DNA of 64,000 bases from DSWT01 sp035373625 (GTDB lineage: Bacteria > Chloroflexota > Anaerolineae > B4-G1 > SLSP01), in the NCBI GenBank assembly GCA_035373625.1, contig DAOSNS010000012.1:1-64000 (forward strand), given 5' to 3'. A program made the position numbers and the translations under genes. Below, in pieces: positions 43,601 to 53,200 of this stretch. Below the pieces are notes generated by a model. It saw only the letters and a list, made by a program, of their open reading frames with translations. It was not told the origin of the DNA and did not search any database. The first letter of the stretch is position 1; each line of letters starts with the position of its first letter.

Positions 43601-44415
43601 ACGGCGACGCGGCGCGGGACTGCATCGAGCGGGGGCGGAGCATGGTAATCGCAGCGAACGACCGTTGGGGCGAGGCATGCGGATTACACTACATCGGCCT
43701 GGTGCTGGAAGAGTTGGGCGACCTGGACGCTGCCGCCGCCGCTTTTCGCCAGTCCCTTGCCATCAAGTGCGAGATCGGCCGTCCGACCAGGGCGATGGAA
43801 GACCAGGCCGGCCTGGCGCGGATCGCGCTGGCTCAGGGAAGAAGGAGCGAGGCGCGGCAATACGTCGCCGAGATGCTCGACCGGCTGGCCCAGGACGGCA
43901 TTCACGGCCTGGAACGGCCTTTCCTGATCTATTCGACCGCTCATCAGGTGCTGGCGGCTGCCGGGGAAACGAGCAAAGCGCAGGCGGTTCTGGCCGAAGC
44001 ATATGCGTTGTTGATGGAACGGGCCAACCGGCTTGACGACGAGGCAACCCGTCGTCTGTACCTGGAGAACGTCGCCGAAAACCGTGCTGTCGTGGAGGCC
44101 TACCGTCGCCAGACCCAAAAGACCGTCCGCCTGCCCCGCGCCGATGCCCCCCTGCGCCGCGCGCTGCGCGCCGACGAATATGTAAACGTGACCTGGACGG
44201 TCGCCGCGCCGGAGGATGAGGCCGTCCCCGGCAAGAGCGCGCGCCGTCAACACCGCTTGCTCCGCCTGCTCGAAGAGGCCGCCGCGCAGGGCGCCGCCCC
44301 CACCGTGGACGATCTGGCCGCCGCATTGGACGTGAGCATCGCCACCCTCAAACGCGACCTTGAGACCCTGCGCCGCGCGGGAAAACCGGTCCAAACGCGC
44401 GGCAGTCCCAAATGA
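40699..44415 (+). CDS. BTAD/AAA/TPR transcriptional regulator with C-terminal HTH
   Basis: The 1238-residue protein starts with an OmpR-like winged helix plus bacterial transcriptional activator domain (BTAD, residues 1-235: ARRRLTQALWQIRRF, GDTVRLDP, ECRR-like EALKQYQVCRQILADELGVD). A STAND/MalT-type ATPase follows with Walker A GEAGVGKT (289-296) and Walker B LLIIEDVHWADAD (about 402-415). TPR repeats run from about 700 to 1090. The last 60 residues form a DeoR-like helix-turn-helix (LLRLLEEAAAQGAAPTVDDL and AALDVSIATLKRDLE). Such AfsR/SARP-like proteins switch on gene clusters in response to a ligand. Here the two ends each carry a DNA-binding domain. A strong terminator follows. Confidence 0.8.
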   Translation: METLSVCMLGSFTLRWNEHAEILIPNTTTRALLAYLIAYRERPHTRDLLSGLFWPDLPETLARRRLTQALWQIRRFLAPHPVVLTEGDTVRLDPALPLRLDVAEFEQYATSDAAQEIACAVALYRGEFLNGYYDDWLLVERERLRELFLVALERLIVACKAQGDYQHALTYARRLVAEDPWRESAHCEVMRLYHLLGQDAEALKQYQVCRQILADELGVDPAPETQALATEIVRHMPPESAPYLPSPPPEREIGAAGLPLVGREEERAALVTHLEAALNGLGGLVLIEGEAGVGKTRLLRELARDAGWRGMEVLWGSAEPLAPSSPYAPLANALTDGLSPLRTRQLTRLVEHVWLQVLAPLLPPLRAVLPDLAPPPLEPLQEQARLAAAVGELLRGWAHIVPLLLIIEDVHWADADTLALIPRLLPALVESRVLVVGSYRSGESHARPEVWQALQGMERAGVRQRLALPRLDAASSHELLRYSLGIGKPAPLFEARLFAETDGNPLFLLETLRTLHSEGLLFRNAEGQWCTPWDESTHDYAELPLPQTVEQIIARRLNRLSPSLRPIVHLSAVLGERFDFDLLCHAADVAPQALLDALHELVRGCILEETATDYRFHHDKIRQVVYHNLAASERIQLHRQVAETLEMFAPEHIPALAHHWEEAAVWDKAAAYHRQAGDRAQAVYANREAIFHYTHALEALSRLPEPVAPERTWSLHLAREAVYALLGERTPQLEDLMALETLTNQLGDDRRRVTTLLRYAEYYVDTGDLQAMRRCLDRALTLARAAGDRENEAAVLGLFSCLHHYLGDLGMARQYGEQALAMWRNSNNRAQEARCLASCTVACLMVGDFPAAEDYARQALALCRSLGNRAGEGHALYILGRIYRDIGLLSAARDYSIQALDILHLTGERPREAYRLLELGNLHANLGEYTAAQQTLEQAAALFQQVDEPRGYGYALLDLGLVRLALGHGDAARDCIERGRSMVIAANDRWGEACGLHYIGLVLEELGDLDAAAAAFRQSLAIKCEIGRPTRAMEDQAGLARIALAQGRRSEARQYVAEMLDRLAQDGIHGLERPFLIYSTAHQVLAAAGETSKAQAVLAEAYALLMERANRLDDEATRRLYLENVAENRAVVEAYRRQTQKTVRLPRADAPLRRALRADEYVNVTWTVAAPEDEAVPGKSARRQHRLLRLLEEAAAQGAAPTVDDLAAALDVSIATLKRDLETLRRAGKPVQTRGSPK

Positions 44416-44475
44416 GCTGATAAATACATCCGCTGTTTGCCGGGTAGAGACAACGGCGAGATACCCTTATGCTAC

Positions 44476-44506
44476 ACTGCCACTCAGATCAGAGTGGCAG
44501 TTTTTT
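44476..44506 (+). terminator. Rho-independent terminator
   Basis: ACTGCCACTC and GAGTGGCAGT form a perfect 10-bp stem with a 6-base loop, followed by six T. It lies 60 bases after the regulator stop at 44415 and clearly ends that transcript. Confidence 0.9.
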
Positions 44507-44537
44507 ATATCCGGGGCTGTTTGATGGTACGGAATCG

Positions 44538-44756
44538 GTGGAAAAGACAACCGTGCAGCGAGAGGTGTTCATCGTTCGTATCTGGCGCGAGGCAGGACAA
44601 TCTGCCTGGCGGGGTTGGGTAAAACACGTCCATACCGGCGAGGAAGTCTGCGTGCATAGCCAGGACGAGCTGATCGCCTTCATTGAGAGCCGGGCCGGGC
44701 GTTTATCCGATAGTTCCACATCCAGGGTGGGCGCTTCGGGTACCGGCCTCAAATGA
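44538..44756 (+). CDS. Small conserved-type protein of unknown function
   Basis: The frame contains VFIVRIWREAGQSAWRGWVK and TGEEVCVHSQDELIAFIESR, a pattern I recall from short unnamed Chloroflexota proteins (an IWREA- and WRGWVEH-like core of about 60 residues). A longer start at 44469 would lie within the terminator hairpin, so GTG 44538 is preferred (72 residues), with another GTG at 44553. The function and partners are unknown. Confidence 0.55.
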   Translation: MEKTTVQREVFIVRIWREAGQSAWRGWVKHVHTGEEVCVHSQDELIAFIESRAGRLSDSSTSRVGASGTGLK

Positions 44757-44882
44757 ATGCCGGCCCGTGACTCATACCGTTGGAGGAGATGATGCACAAA
44801 AAGTAAGAATCGCTTGTGAATACTATGATCTGTAGGTTCTCCCATTCAGTTTTCGGCATAACAAAAGAAAGGAGCGATTTCC

Positions 44883-46415
44883 ATGAAGCGAGAGACAATG
44901 TTCAACCTGTTGTTGGGTTTCGTGATGGTCCTGGCTTTGGTCAGTGGGAGCACGGTCGTCCGCCAGGCACGCGCGCAAGAGCCGGCTCCCCAAGGTGGAC
45001 TTGCCCCTCAGGCTGATGTGAGCACCGCCTTTACTTACCAGGGGCGGCTTACCGACGATAGCACCGGCAACCCCATCGCCGGGCCCTGCGACTTCCAATT
45101 CAGCCTCTGGGATGCCGCCAGTGGTGGCGCCCAGATCGGTAATAGTCCCCAGACCAACACCAATGTGAGCCTGGATAATGGCTACTTTGGCGTGGCGCTG
45201 GATTTCGGCGATGGCGGGCTGGGCACGGCTACCTTTGCCGGCGATGCGCGCTGGCTGGCGATCAGCGTGCGCTGTCCGGCCGGCAGCGGCAGCTACACGC
45301 CGCTCAGCGACCGCGTGGCGCTCAACGCGGCGCCGTACGCGCTGAGCCTGCGACCGGGTGCGATGGTCGCGGGTGACAAGTCTGGCGGTACCGTCCTGAT
45401 CGTACGCAACACGACGACCGGCAGCTACGGCGCGGGGTTAAAAGCTGAGACGAACGCCACTCAAGGCACGGCGCTGATCATTGAGTCCACATCGAATAGC
45501 TTGCAGCAGACCTACGGTATCTATGCGACTACTGCCTCTCGCGGTGGCACGGCCGTTTACGGTGAAAGCAAGTATGGCGGCTCTAGCCAGGATAACGTCG
45601 CTTATGGCGGCTACTTCAAGGCCAATGCCTTCGGTGACGTGGGCGTCTACGGCGAGTCGGTCTGGGGGCAAGGAGGCGGTGTCGGCGTCTGGGGCGAGAC
45701 GGCTGCGCTCTATGGCGATGGCGTGCATGGTGTGGCTACTGCCACTTCCGGCGAAAATCACGGCATCTATGGAGAGACCAATTCAACTGAGGGCAGTGGC
45801 GTCTATGGCAGGTCCTCTTCCGCCGGCGGCTTCGGCGTGTACGGCTATAGTCAGTACGGTGACGGCGTGCATGGCAGATCGCCCAACGGCTACGCCGTCT
45901 ACTCCGAAGGTGACGCCCATGTGACCGGTAACCTGACCTGGAACGCCCAACAGGGTTATCTATCAATTCCGCCAGCAGCCTTCCAACCACAGGCACACGA
46001 TGTCGAGTTCGCCAATCTTGGTTATGCACTGAAACAGGGTGGAGCGGGCATCTGTAATGCCCAGAAGCTATTCATAGCGCCGGTGGCGCTGCCTCATAAT
46101 GCCACCGTTGTCAAGATGAAGTACCATGCGTGGACCGAAGGCCCTTTTGGTGTATCGGATAAGTCTTGCGCCACTCTGGAACTGCGTCTGCTGCGCCACA
46201 ATTTTACTACAGGGTTTGAGGAGGTGGCCACACTTGAACCCACAGCCGATTATTCGGCGGGTACATACTTTAGCGAGGAGACGACGGCGATCCAATATGG
46301 CGAGGTGGATAACGATCACTACCAGTACTATCTCGAGCTCAGCGCTCCCGGCGGAACCATTTTTGCCTGGTTCTACGGCGCTCAGATCACCTACACCTTC
46401 TACGAGCCATACTAG
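44883..46415 (+). CDS. Secreted repeat protein
   Basis: The 510-residue protein has a signal peptide (LLLGFVMVLALVSGSTVVRQ ending at ARAQEP). A domain like those of phage-tail-fibre or secreted choice-of-anchor proteins follows (FTYQGRLTDDSTGNPIAGP and GAQIGNSPQTNTNVSLDNGY). The middle third is built of short GVYGES- and GVHG-type repeats (VYGESKYGG, VGVYGESVWG, HGIYGETNSTEGSGVYG), as in surface fibres. The C-terminal 150 residues are beta-rich. Unlike the next three genes it lacks the YLPLV tail. ATG 44883 follows AAAGAAAGGAGCGATTTCC. It is probably an extracellular structural protein. Confidence 0.7.
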   Translation: MKRETMFNLLLGFVMVLALVSGSTVVRQARAQEPAPQGGLAPQADVSTAFTYQGRLTDDSTGNPIAGPCDFQFSLWDAASGGAQIGNSPQTNTNVSLDNGYFGVALDFGDGGLGTATFAGDARWLAISVRCPAGSGSYTPLSDRVALNAAPYALSLRPGAMVAGDKSGGTVLIVRNTTTGSYGAGLKAETNATQGTALIIESTSNSLQQTYGIYATTASRGGTAVYGESKYGGSSQDNVAYGGYFKANAFGDVGVYGESVWGQGGGVGVWGETAALYGDGVHGVATATSGENHGIYGETNSTEGSGVYGRSSSAGGFGVYGYSQYGDGVHGRSPNGYAVYSEGDAHVTGNLTWNAQQGYLSIPPAAFQPQAHDVEFANLGYALKQGGAGICNAQKLFIAPVALPHNATVVKMKYHAWTEGPFGVSDKSCATLELRLLRHNFTTGFEEVATLEPTADYSAGTYFSEETTAIQYGEVDNDHYQYYLELSAPGGTIFAWFYGAQITYTFYEPY

Positions 46416-46432
46416 GTCAGGAGGGACCAGCC

Positions 46433-48073
46433 ATGAAACGATCTATCTTTGTGATGACACTGATCTTTTTGTTCTGCGCCAGTGCTGTGGTATTGGCCCA
46501 GTCTGGCGGCGGTTACGACCTGACGTGGTGGACGGTAGACGGCGGCGGTGGGACGCTCAGCGGCGGCGGCTATGCGCTGGGAGGCACTATCGGCCAGCCG
46601 GAGCCGGGGCCGGTGCTTACCGGGGGCAGTTTTGCCCTCTACAGCGGGTTTTGGGCGGGCGGCGGCGCAGCGCCGCCCAGTTGTCCCAATCCCATCACGG
46701 GTGGGTGGATTGTTGGGCCGGATTCGGGTTACACCGGCGTCAATTATGACTTTACCGCCGGGCCTGACGCGGCTGCCACGTCGCCGTTCACCTATACCTG
46801 GTCGAGCGACGGGCTGGTGAGTGGGCAGGGCACGGCCAACGCGACCTACAGTTGGGCTGTCGCCGGAACGTACATCCTCAGCGCCACCATTGCTAACTGC
46901 GGTGGCAGCGTTGACATTACGCATACGATTACCCTGGCCGAGCCGCCGCCAACCTGCGCCGTCCCGCTGACCGAAGTGGGGCTTAGCGGCCCGACTGCCG
47001 GGCAGACCGGCCAGGACTTGACCTTTACGGCCAGCTACACACCTGCCAATGCCACTGTGCCGATCACCTACACCTGGTCGAGTGACGGCCTGGTCAGCGG
47101 GCAGGGCACAAACACGGCAGTCTACCGGTGGACGAACGCCGGGCAATACCAGGTGACGGTCAGCGCGCAAAACTGTGGCGGTTCGGACAATGCCAGCCAG
47201 AACGTGACCATTACGGCACCTTCAACCTGCGCAATTCCGCTGACCGGCGTGAGCCTGAGCGGGCCTGCGTCAGGGCAGACCGGCCAGGATTTGACCTTCA
47301 CCGTCAGCCCGCAGCCCACTGACGCCTCGACGCCCATCACCTACACCTGGTCCACCGACGGCCTGGTCAGCGGGCAGGGGACGACACAGGCGACTTACCG
47401 CTGGGCCGGCGCCGGCAGCAAGACGGTGCAGGTAACGGCGCGCAACTGCGGCGGCCAGGATTACAGCGACAGCCGGACGGTCTCCATCACGGCGGCCTGC
47501 GCGGTGCCTCTCGTTGGCGTCTCGATCACCGGGCAGACGGATGGCTACGTCAACGTGACCTATCAATTCACCGCTCTGCCCGATCCCAGCAACGCCACAG
47601 CGCCGGTCAGCTACGTCTGGTCGAGCGATGGGCTGCAAAGTGGACAAGGAACGGCGCAGGCCAGCTACACGTGGGCGATCACCGGCAGCCACACCATCAG
47701 CGTGACGGCGACCAACTGCGGCGGCAGCTTCAGCGACGACCATACCATCATGCTGACTACTCCGCCCTCCGGCTGTAACTTTCCGCTGACCGGCTTTACG
47801 ATCAGCGGTCCCACCACCGGTCAGACCGGGCAGAACCTGACCTTTACCGGTCACATCACCCCGACTAACGCCACCACGCCGATCACCTACACCTGGTCGA
47901 GTGACGGCCTGGTCAGCGGGCAGGGGAGCAACACGGCAGTCTATAACTGGACCACGCCCGGCCAATATCAAATCGTTGCCAGCGCGGCCAACTGCGGCGG
48001 TGCGGTGAATGATTCACATCCGATCGTCATCGCGTCCGAGTATCGGGTCTATCTGCCGCTTGTCGTCAGGTGA
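46433..48073 (+). CDS. Secreted PKD-repeat protein with YLPLV tail
   Basis: The 546-residue protein has a signal peptide (SIFVMTLIFLFCASAVVLA), a GGY-rich segment (GGGTLSGGGYALGGTIGQPE), then about five PKD-like repeats of 85-90 residues. Each opens with GVSLSGPASGQTGQDLTF-like sequence, has a YTWSSDGLVSGQGT core and ends near NCGG. The chain ends YRVYLPLVVR, a short hydrophobic-basic tail shared with the next two genes. Residues for 47237-47755 are encoded by DNA almost identical to a block in the gene at 50220. It is likely an extracellular adhesion or scaffold protein. ATG 46433 follows AGGAGGGACCAGCC. Confidence 0.75.
   Translation: MKRSIFVMTLIFLFCASAVVLAQSGGGYDLTWWTVDGGGGTLSGGGYALGGTIGQPEPGPVLTGGSFALYSGFWAGGGAAPPSCPNPITGGWIVGPDSGYTGVNYDFTAGPDAAATSPFTYTWSSDGLVSGQGTANATYSWAVAGTYILSATIANCGGSVDITHTITLAEPPPTCAVPLTEVGLSGPTAGQTGQDLTFTASYTPANATVPITYTWSSDGLVSGQGTNTAVYRWTNAGQYQVTVSAQNCGGSDNASQNVTITAPSTCAIPLTGVSLSGPASGQTGQDLTFTVSPQPTDASTPITYTWSTDGLVSGQGTTQATYRWAGAGSKTVQVTARNCGGQDYSDSRTVSITAACAVPLVGVSITGQTDGYVNVTYQFTALPDPSNATAPVSYVWSSDGLQSGQGTAQASYTWAITGSHTISVTATNCGGSFSDDHTIMLTTPPSGCNFPLTGFTISGPTTGQTGQNLTFTGHITPTNATTPITYTWSSDGLVSGQGSNTAVYNWTTPGQYQIVASAANCGGAVNDSHPIVIASEYRVYLPLVVR
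47237..47755 (+). repeat. 519-bp duplicated PKD block, copy 1
   Basis: This stretch matches 53004-53522 base for base except for four substitutions that I could find, all silent, and without gaps. It encodes two PKD-like units. The match points to a recent duplication or gene conversion between neighbouring secreted-protein genes. Confidence 0.9.
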
Positions 48074-48094
48074 TGTATGACTTTGAGCAGTTTA

Positions 48095-48140
48095 CCCTTG
48101 CAAAGGTGAGCGACCTATGGCGTCTTCACCTTTGCAAGGG
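48095..48140. terminator. 15-bp stem hairpin between secreted-protein genes
   Basis: CCCTTGCAAAGGTGA (48095-48109) pairs exactly with TCACCTTTGCAAGGG (48126-48140). It lies between the previous stop and the ATG at 48168. No T-run follows, so it may be a processing or stability element rather than a terminator. Confidence 0.5.
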
Positions 48141-48167
48141 GTTGAACAACTAAAGAGGAAAAGTGAT

Positions 48168-50192
48168 ATGAGAACCAAAACGGCGTTCAACGTGCAGGCT
48201 GTTTTATTGCTGGCCTTGATCGGCGCAATGGTGACCAGCCCGATTCCCTCAGCGGAGGCGAGCTTGCTCTATGCGTCGGTGTCCTCATCCCCGGCGCGCG
48301 CTAATGCCAATGCCGCCGGCCTCATCGTCCGCTACAGCAGCAGCGGAGAGTATCTGAGTGAGTGGGCGGTGAGCGGTCAGCCGGGCGCGATTGCTGTAGG
48401 ACCGGGCGGTCAGGTGTACGTCACCATCAACAATAGCCATCGCGTGGCGCAGTACAGCGCCGAAGGGGAGTACCTGACCGAATGGCGCGTCGAGGCGGGT
48501 GAACCGGGGGCACTCGCGGTGGGGCCGGGCGGCGAGGTGTACGTCACCATCAACAACAGCCATCGCGTGGTGAAATATAGCGCCGCCGGCGAATACTTGA
48601 CCGGGTGGGAAACTCCTGGCGAACCTGGGGGTGTCGCAGTAGCGCCGGCGACGTCGTCAACGTCGAGTGGTCAGGTGTACGTGACCATTCCCCAGGAAAG
48701 TAACGTGGTCAGGTATAGCGCCAACGGCGAATATTTGGGTGAGTGGAGTGTTGATACCTATGGTCAGCCGGGGAGCATTGCCATAGGCTATGGCGGCGAA
48801 GTATTTGTCACCATCAACAATAGCCATCGCGTGGTCATGCACAGCACCACCGGGGAGTACGTGAGCAGTTGGGAACTGGCGACCGACCAGCCGGCCAACA
48901 TCACGGCTTACCTCTATGGGCAGTATATCACTCTCAGCAATAGCCATCGCGTGGTGAGCTGTAGCCCGCCGCCCTCGCTAGGGACTTGCATGCCTGGGTG
49001 GGATGTGGAAGCCGGTGAGCCGGGCGGCATTGCGAGAGGTCCAAGCGGCGATGTGTACATCACCATCAATAACAACAATCGCGTCGAGCAATATAGTGCT
49101 ACCGGCGAGTATTCGAGTGGCTGGGTGGTGGAAGCCGGCGCGCCAGCGGGAATTGCCATCGGGCCGGGCGGCGAGGTCTATGTCAATATCAACAACACCC
49201 ACCGCGTGGTGAAATACAGCGCCGCGGGGGTGTTTTTGACCGGCTGGGTGGTCGAGGTCGGGCAGCCGGGGCGCATCGCTGTCGGGCCGGGCGGCGAGGT
49301 GTATGTCACCATCAACAACAGCCACCGTGTGGTGCAGTACAGTGCTATTGGCGAGTACCTGACCGACTGGGACGTCGCCGCCGGTGAACCGGGCGCACTC
49401 GCTGTGGGGCCGGGCGGTCAGGTGTACGTCACCATCAACAACAGCCATCGCGTGGTGCAGTACAGCGCCGGCGGCGCATACATAGCCGAATGGGAGATCC
49501 CCGGCGTCATCGAGACCAATGGCATCGCCGTCGGGCCGGGTGGCGAGGTGTATGTCACCATCAACAACAGCCACCGCGTGGTGCAGTACAGTGCTACTGG
49601 CGAGTACCTGACCGGCTGGGACGTCGCCGCTGGTGAACCGGATGGCATCGCCGTGGGGCCGGGCGGTCAGGTGTACGTCACCATCAACAATAGCCATCGC
49701 GTGGCGCAGTACAGCGCCGGCGGCGCGTATTTGACCGAGTGGGTGGTGACTTCTGGGCGGCCGGGTGGCATCGCTGTTGCGCCAGAGAGCGGAGGTTATG
49801 GCAATCAGGCCCATAGCCAGTCCCTGGCCGGCGGGGAGGTGTATGTGAGCGCCAGCAAAAACCAGCCCCCCGATCTGCCGTCCAATCCCTCGCCGGTCCA
49901 CCAGGCCAGGGGCGTGCAGCTTCCGCTCACGCTGAGTTGGAGCGGCGGCGATCCGGAAGGCGATGCCGTCATCTACAACGTCTACGGACAGGCGGCGACC
50001 GCGCTGACCCACACACTATGGTACAGCGGCGCGGCCACGTCCTTTGCACCCGGCCTGTTGACGTCTGGTATCACCTATACCTGGCGGGTAAACGCTGCCG
50101 ATCCATGGGGCGGCGTGACGGCAGGGCCGTCCTGGGAGTTCACCACCGGCAAGTATTCCCTATATCTGCCGTTGGTCCTCAGAGGAAATTGA
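48168..50192 (+). CDS. Secreted beta-propeller with 41-residue NHL-like repeats
   Basis: The 674-residue protein has a signal peptide (AVLLLALIGAMVTSPIPSAE). About ten to eleven near-identical repeats of 41 residues follow, each with VYVTINNSHRVVQYSATGEY, then LTGW and AVGPGGQ. NHL/SMP-30-like repeats of this kind fold into beta-propellers. A fibronectin-like domain (SWSGGDPEGDAVIYNVYGQA and TYTWRVNAADPWGG) and the tail SLYLPLVLRGN complete it. Neighbouring repeats are almost identical at DNA level, with 123-126 bp periodicity. ATG 48168 follows AAAGAGGAAAAGTGAT; an earlier start at 48117 lies within the hairpin. It is probably an extracellular binding protein. Confidence 0.75.
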   Translation: MRTKTAFNVQAVLLLALIGAMVTSPIPSAEASLLYASVSSSPARANANAAGLIVRYSSSGEYLSEWAVSGQPGAIAVGPGGQVYVTINNSHRVAQYSAEGEYLTEWRVEAGEPGALAVGPGGEVYVTINNSHRVVKYSAAGEYLTGWETPGEPGGVAVAPATSSTSSGQVYVTIPQESNVVRYSANGEYLGEWSVDTYGQPGSIAIGYGGEVFVTINNSHRVVMHSTTGEYVSSWELATDQPANITAYLYGQYITLSNSHRVVSCSPPPSLGTCMPGWDVEAGEPGGIARGPSGDVYITINNNNRVEQYSATGEYSSGWVVEAGAPAGIAIGPGGEVYVNINNTHRVVKYSAAGVFLTGWVVEVGQPGRIAVGPGGEVYVTINNSHRVVQYSAIGEYLTDWDVAAGEPGALAVGPGGQVYVTINNSHRVVQYSAGGAYIAEWEIPGVIETNGIAVGPGGEVYVTINNSHRVVQYSATGEYLTGWDVAAGEPDGIAVGPGGQVYVTINNSHRVAQYSAGGAYLTEWVVTSGRPGGIAVAPESGGYGNQAHSQSLAGGEVYVSASKNQPPDLPSNPSPVHQARGVQLPLTLSWSGGDPEGDAVIYNVYGQAATALTHTLWYSGAATSFAPGLLTSGITYTWRVNAADPWGGVTAGPSWEFTTGKYSLYLPLVLRGN

Positions 50193-50219
50193 GTGTCGTG
50201 TGTTTGCAGGAGTGATGAG

Positions 50220-53200
50220 ATGAAAATCGAAAATGTGTTCAACCTGTTGGTCGTCTGTTCCCTGGTTATGGTTTCACTGCTGGGGGCAGTCCCGGCGCAG
50301 CCCAGCCTGGCAGATGTGGCCACCGTGCGCTCTATGCCCGCCGGCCCGCCGGCGGTCTTGCGCGCCGGCCAGGCTGTCAACCTGCACCGCATCCCACCGC
50401 CGGCCCAGGCGTTGGCGCAGCACCGCATCCAGTCGGCCACCATCCAGGTGAACTATTTGCCGGCCGGCGCGACGGATTTTTTCGGGACCACGTGCCTGAC
50501 CTGGCCTGCCGCAGCGCAAGCGGCTTTCAGCTATGCCGCCGGGGTGTGGGAGACGTTGATTACATCCACAGTTCCCATCGTCATCCACGCCTGTTGGGCG
50601 AATCTGGCAGGCGGTATGCTCGGCTACGGGGGAGCCGATAATTATTATCAAGGTTTCACCGGCGCTCCCATGGCTAGCACCTGGTATGCTTCGGCGCTGG
50701 CAAACGCTTTGCACGGCAGCGACATTGAGCCGTCCAGACCCGATATGCACCTGGCGTATAACCAAAACTTCCCCTGGTACTACGGCACGGACGGGAATCC
50801 ATCCAATGCACAGTACGACCTGGTCAGTGTCGTCATGCACGAAATCGCCCACGGCCTGGGCTTTAGCGGCTCGATGCGGTGGGACGATGGGGTCTACAAC
50901 CCGGCGCAGGGCAATCCACAAGAATGTGATGGTGTAGCCGGTCACGGTTGTTGGGGCGGCGGCACCGGCATGCCCATCGTTTATGACCGTTTCGTCGAGG
51001 ATGGCGGCGGCAACGCTCTGACCAATACAGCCACCTATCCCAATCCCTCAAGCGCGCTTGGCACCACCCTCACCGGCGACAATATCTGGTTCGACGGCAG
51101 CCACGCCAACGCCGCCAACGGCGGCAACCGCGTCAAACTCTACGCGCCGGCCACCTGGCAATCCGGCTCCAGTTACGCGCATCTCGATGAATCCTTCAAC
51201 GGGACGCAGAACGCGCTGATGACCTACTCATTGGACTATGGCGAGGCCAACCACAACCCCGGGCCGATCGCCTTGGGCGTCCTGCAAGATGTGGGCTGGA
51301 CGACGAACAGCGCCCCGCCCTCGACGGGTCAGGACATCATCCGCAACGGCGGCTTCGATTACGACAAGGCCGGCTGGATCACCAATCCGTTTGGCACCCA
51401 CGTGGGCGATGGATTCGGCAAAAACGGCATCGGCTATGGCATGCAAATCTGGCCGGAATACAGCAACAACCGTGGCTACATCGGGCAGGAACTCTACCTT
51501 CCGACGCAAACCACTGCCGCCGTGCTGTCATTGGACTATGCCTTTGTGCCGCAAGCGGGTGCCGCTTTTGGATATTTCGGCGCATGGATCATCACCGATA
51601 CCGGCGTTATCGCCCCGCTCTTGTATGTGACCACCTATCCAGGCTCGGCCTGGCAAACGACGGGCGAGCTGACACTCGACGCGGGGCAACTGGCGGCGTT
51701 GAATGTCGCCCATGCTGCCGGTCAGCGCGTCTATTTGTGGCTCGAACTATACGCCCAATACCTCTACGTTAATGTGGACAACGTTTCTTTTACCGTGAGC
51801 GGCACCAAAACCACCCCGGCCTGGAACGGCAGCATTGCCTACATTGGGCTGGATAGCAATGGGTACGCCAAGACGGTCAACCGCATCAACCCTGATGGCA
51901 GCAACCCGCAGACGCTGTGGACGCATCCCGAATCGGGCATCACCAACAAGATCCGCGACGTGGTATGGAAGCCGGATGCCTCGGAGCTGGCCTTTGGCAG
52001 CAACCACGAAACGCTCTATTCGGCGTTCCACGCCGATGTCTACGGCATCCACCCCGACGGCAGCGGCCTGCGCCGCATCACCAACCCGCCCTCCCATGCT
52101 GACCTCTTGGGCGGGGGCTATCCTGTCGGGACCGTCACCGGCAAGGTGCGCAACGACTACGGGAATCTGGTCAGCCTGCTGCTCTACGTCGAGGGCGCGC
52201 AGGACGCGGTTTCTGTGCCGGCCTACACCCTCTACAGTGAAGCCAGTTTCACCGTGCCGAACGTGGCCGTCCTGGGCGGTCTGCAATACGTGGTCTTCAC
52301 CTGGGGCGCCGGCAGCGATGTGAACTGCAAATACTACGCCGCCGCCGTCGTGCCGATGGTCGCCGGTCAGACGGTGGATGTGGGCACGCTCAGCTTCAAT
52401 CCGGCCACGTGCAGCAAATACGAAAGCGAAGGCATCACCTGGAAGGGCGACGGTACGGAACTGGCCGTGGACGTCATCACACCCCGCAAATTCCCGGCCG
52501 CCGGGCAGGCCATCGGCACGGAATTGTTCAGCGCGCCATCCACGGCTAACCTGCCGGCCTGGTCGCCGGTGAACAATCAGGTGCTCTATCACTACTTTTC
52601 GCTCGACGCCGGCACGCGCGGCATCTATCTGACGACAGTTGGCGGCGGAACGGGCACACGCCTGGTGAACGACGAAGGTGCGGTGTGGGTGGGTCTGGCC
52701 TGGCTGCCGGATGGTTCGGGCTTTGTGTATACGCTCGACCACAAGATGTATCACTATCACCTGGCGACCAGTGTCAGCACTCTGATCGCCGATTTCTACA
52801 ACGAATTCGTCTCCAATCCCAGCGTGTCGCCGGATGGACGCTATGTGGCCTTTCAGTGGCAAACCGGCACGGCCAACGTGCATGACCTGTGGATTCTGGA
52901 CCGCCTCAATCCGACAGAGCGCTGGCGGTTGACCACCGACGGGAAGAGCATGAATCCGGACTGGAGCCGGCAAAACCCCGCGCCGCCGCCAACCTGTACT
53001 GCACCGCTGACCGGCGTGAGCCTGAGCGGGCCTGCGTCAGGGCAGACCGGTCAGGATTTGACCTTCACCGTCAGCCCCCAGCCCACTGACGCCTCGACAC
53101 CCATCACCTACACCTGGTCCACCGACGGCCTGGTCAGCGGGCAGGGGACGACACAGGCGACTTACCGCTGGGCCGGCGCCGGCAGCAAGACGGTGCAGGT

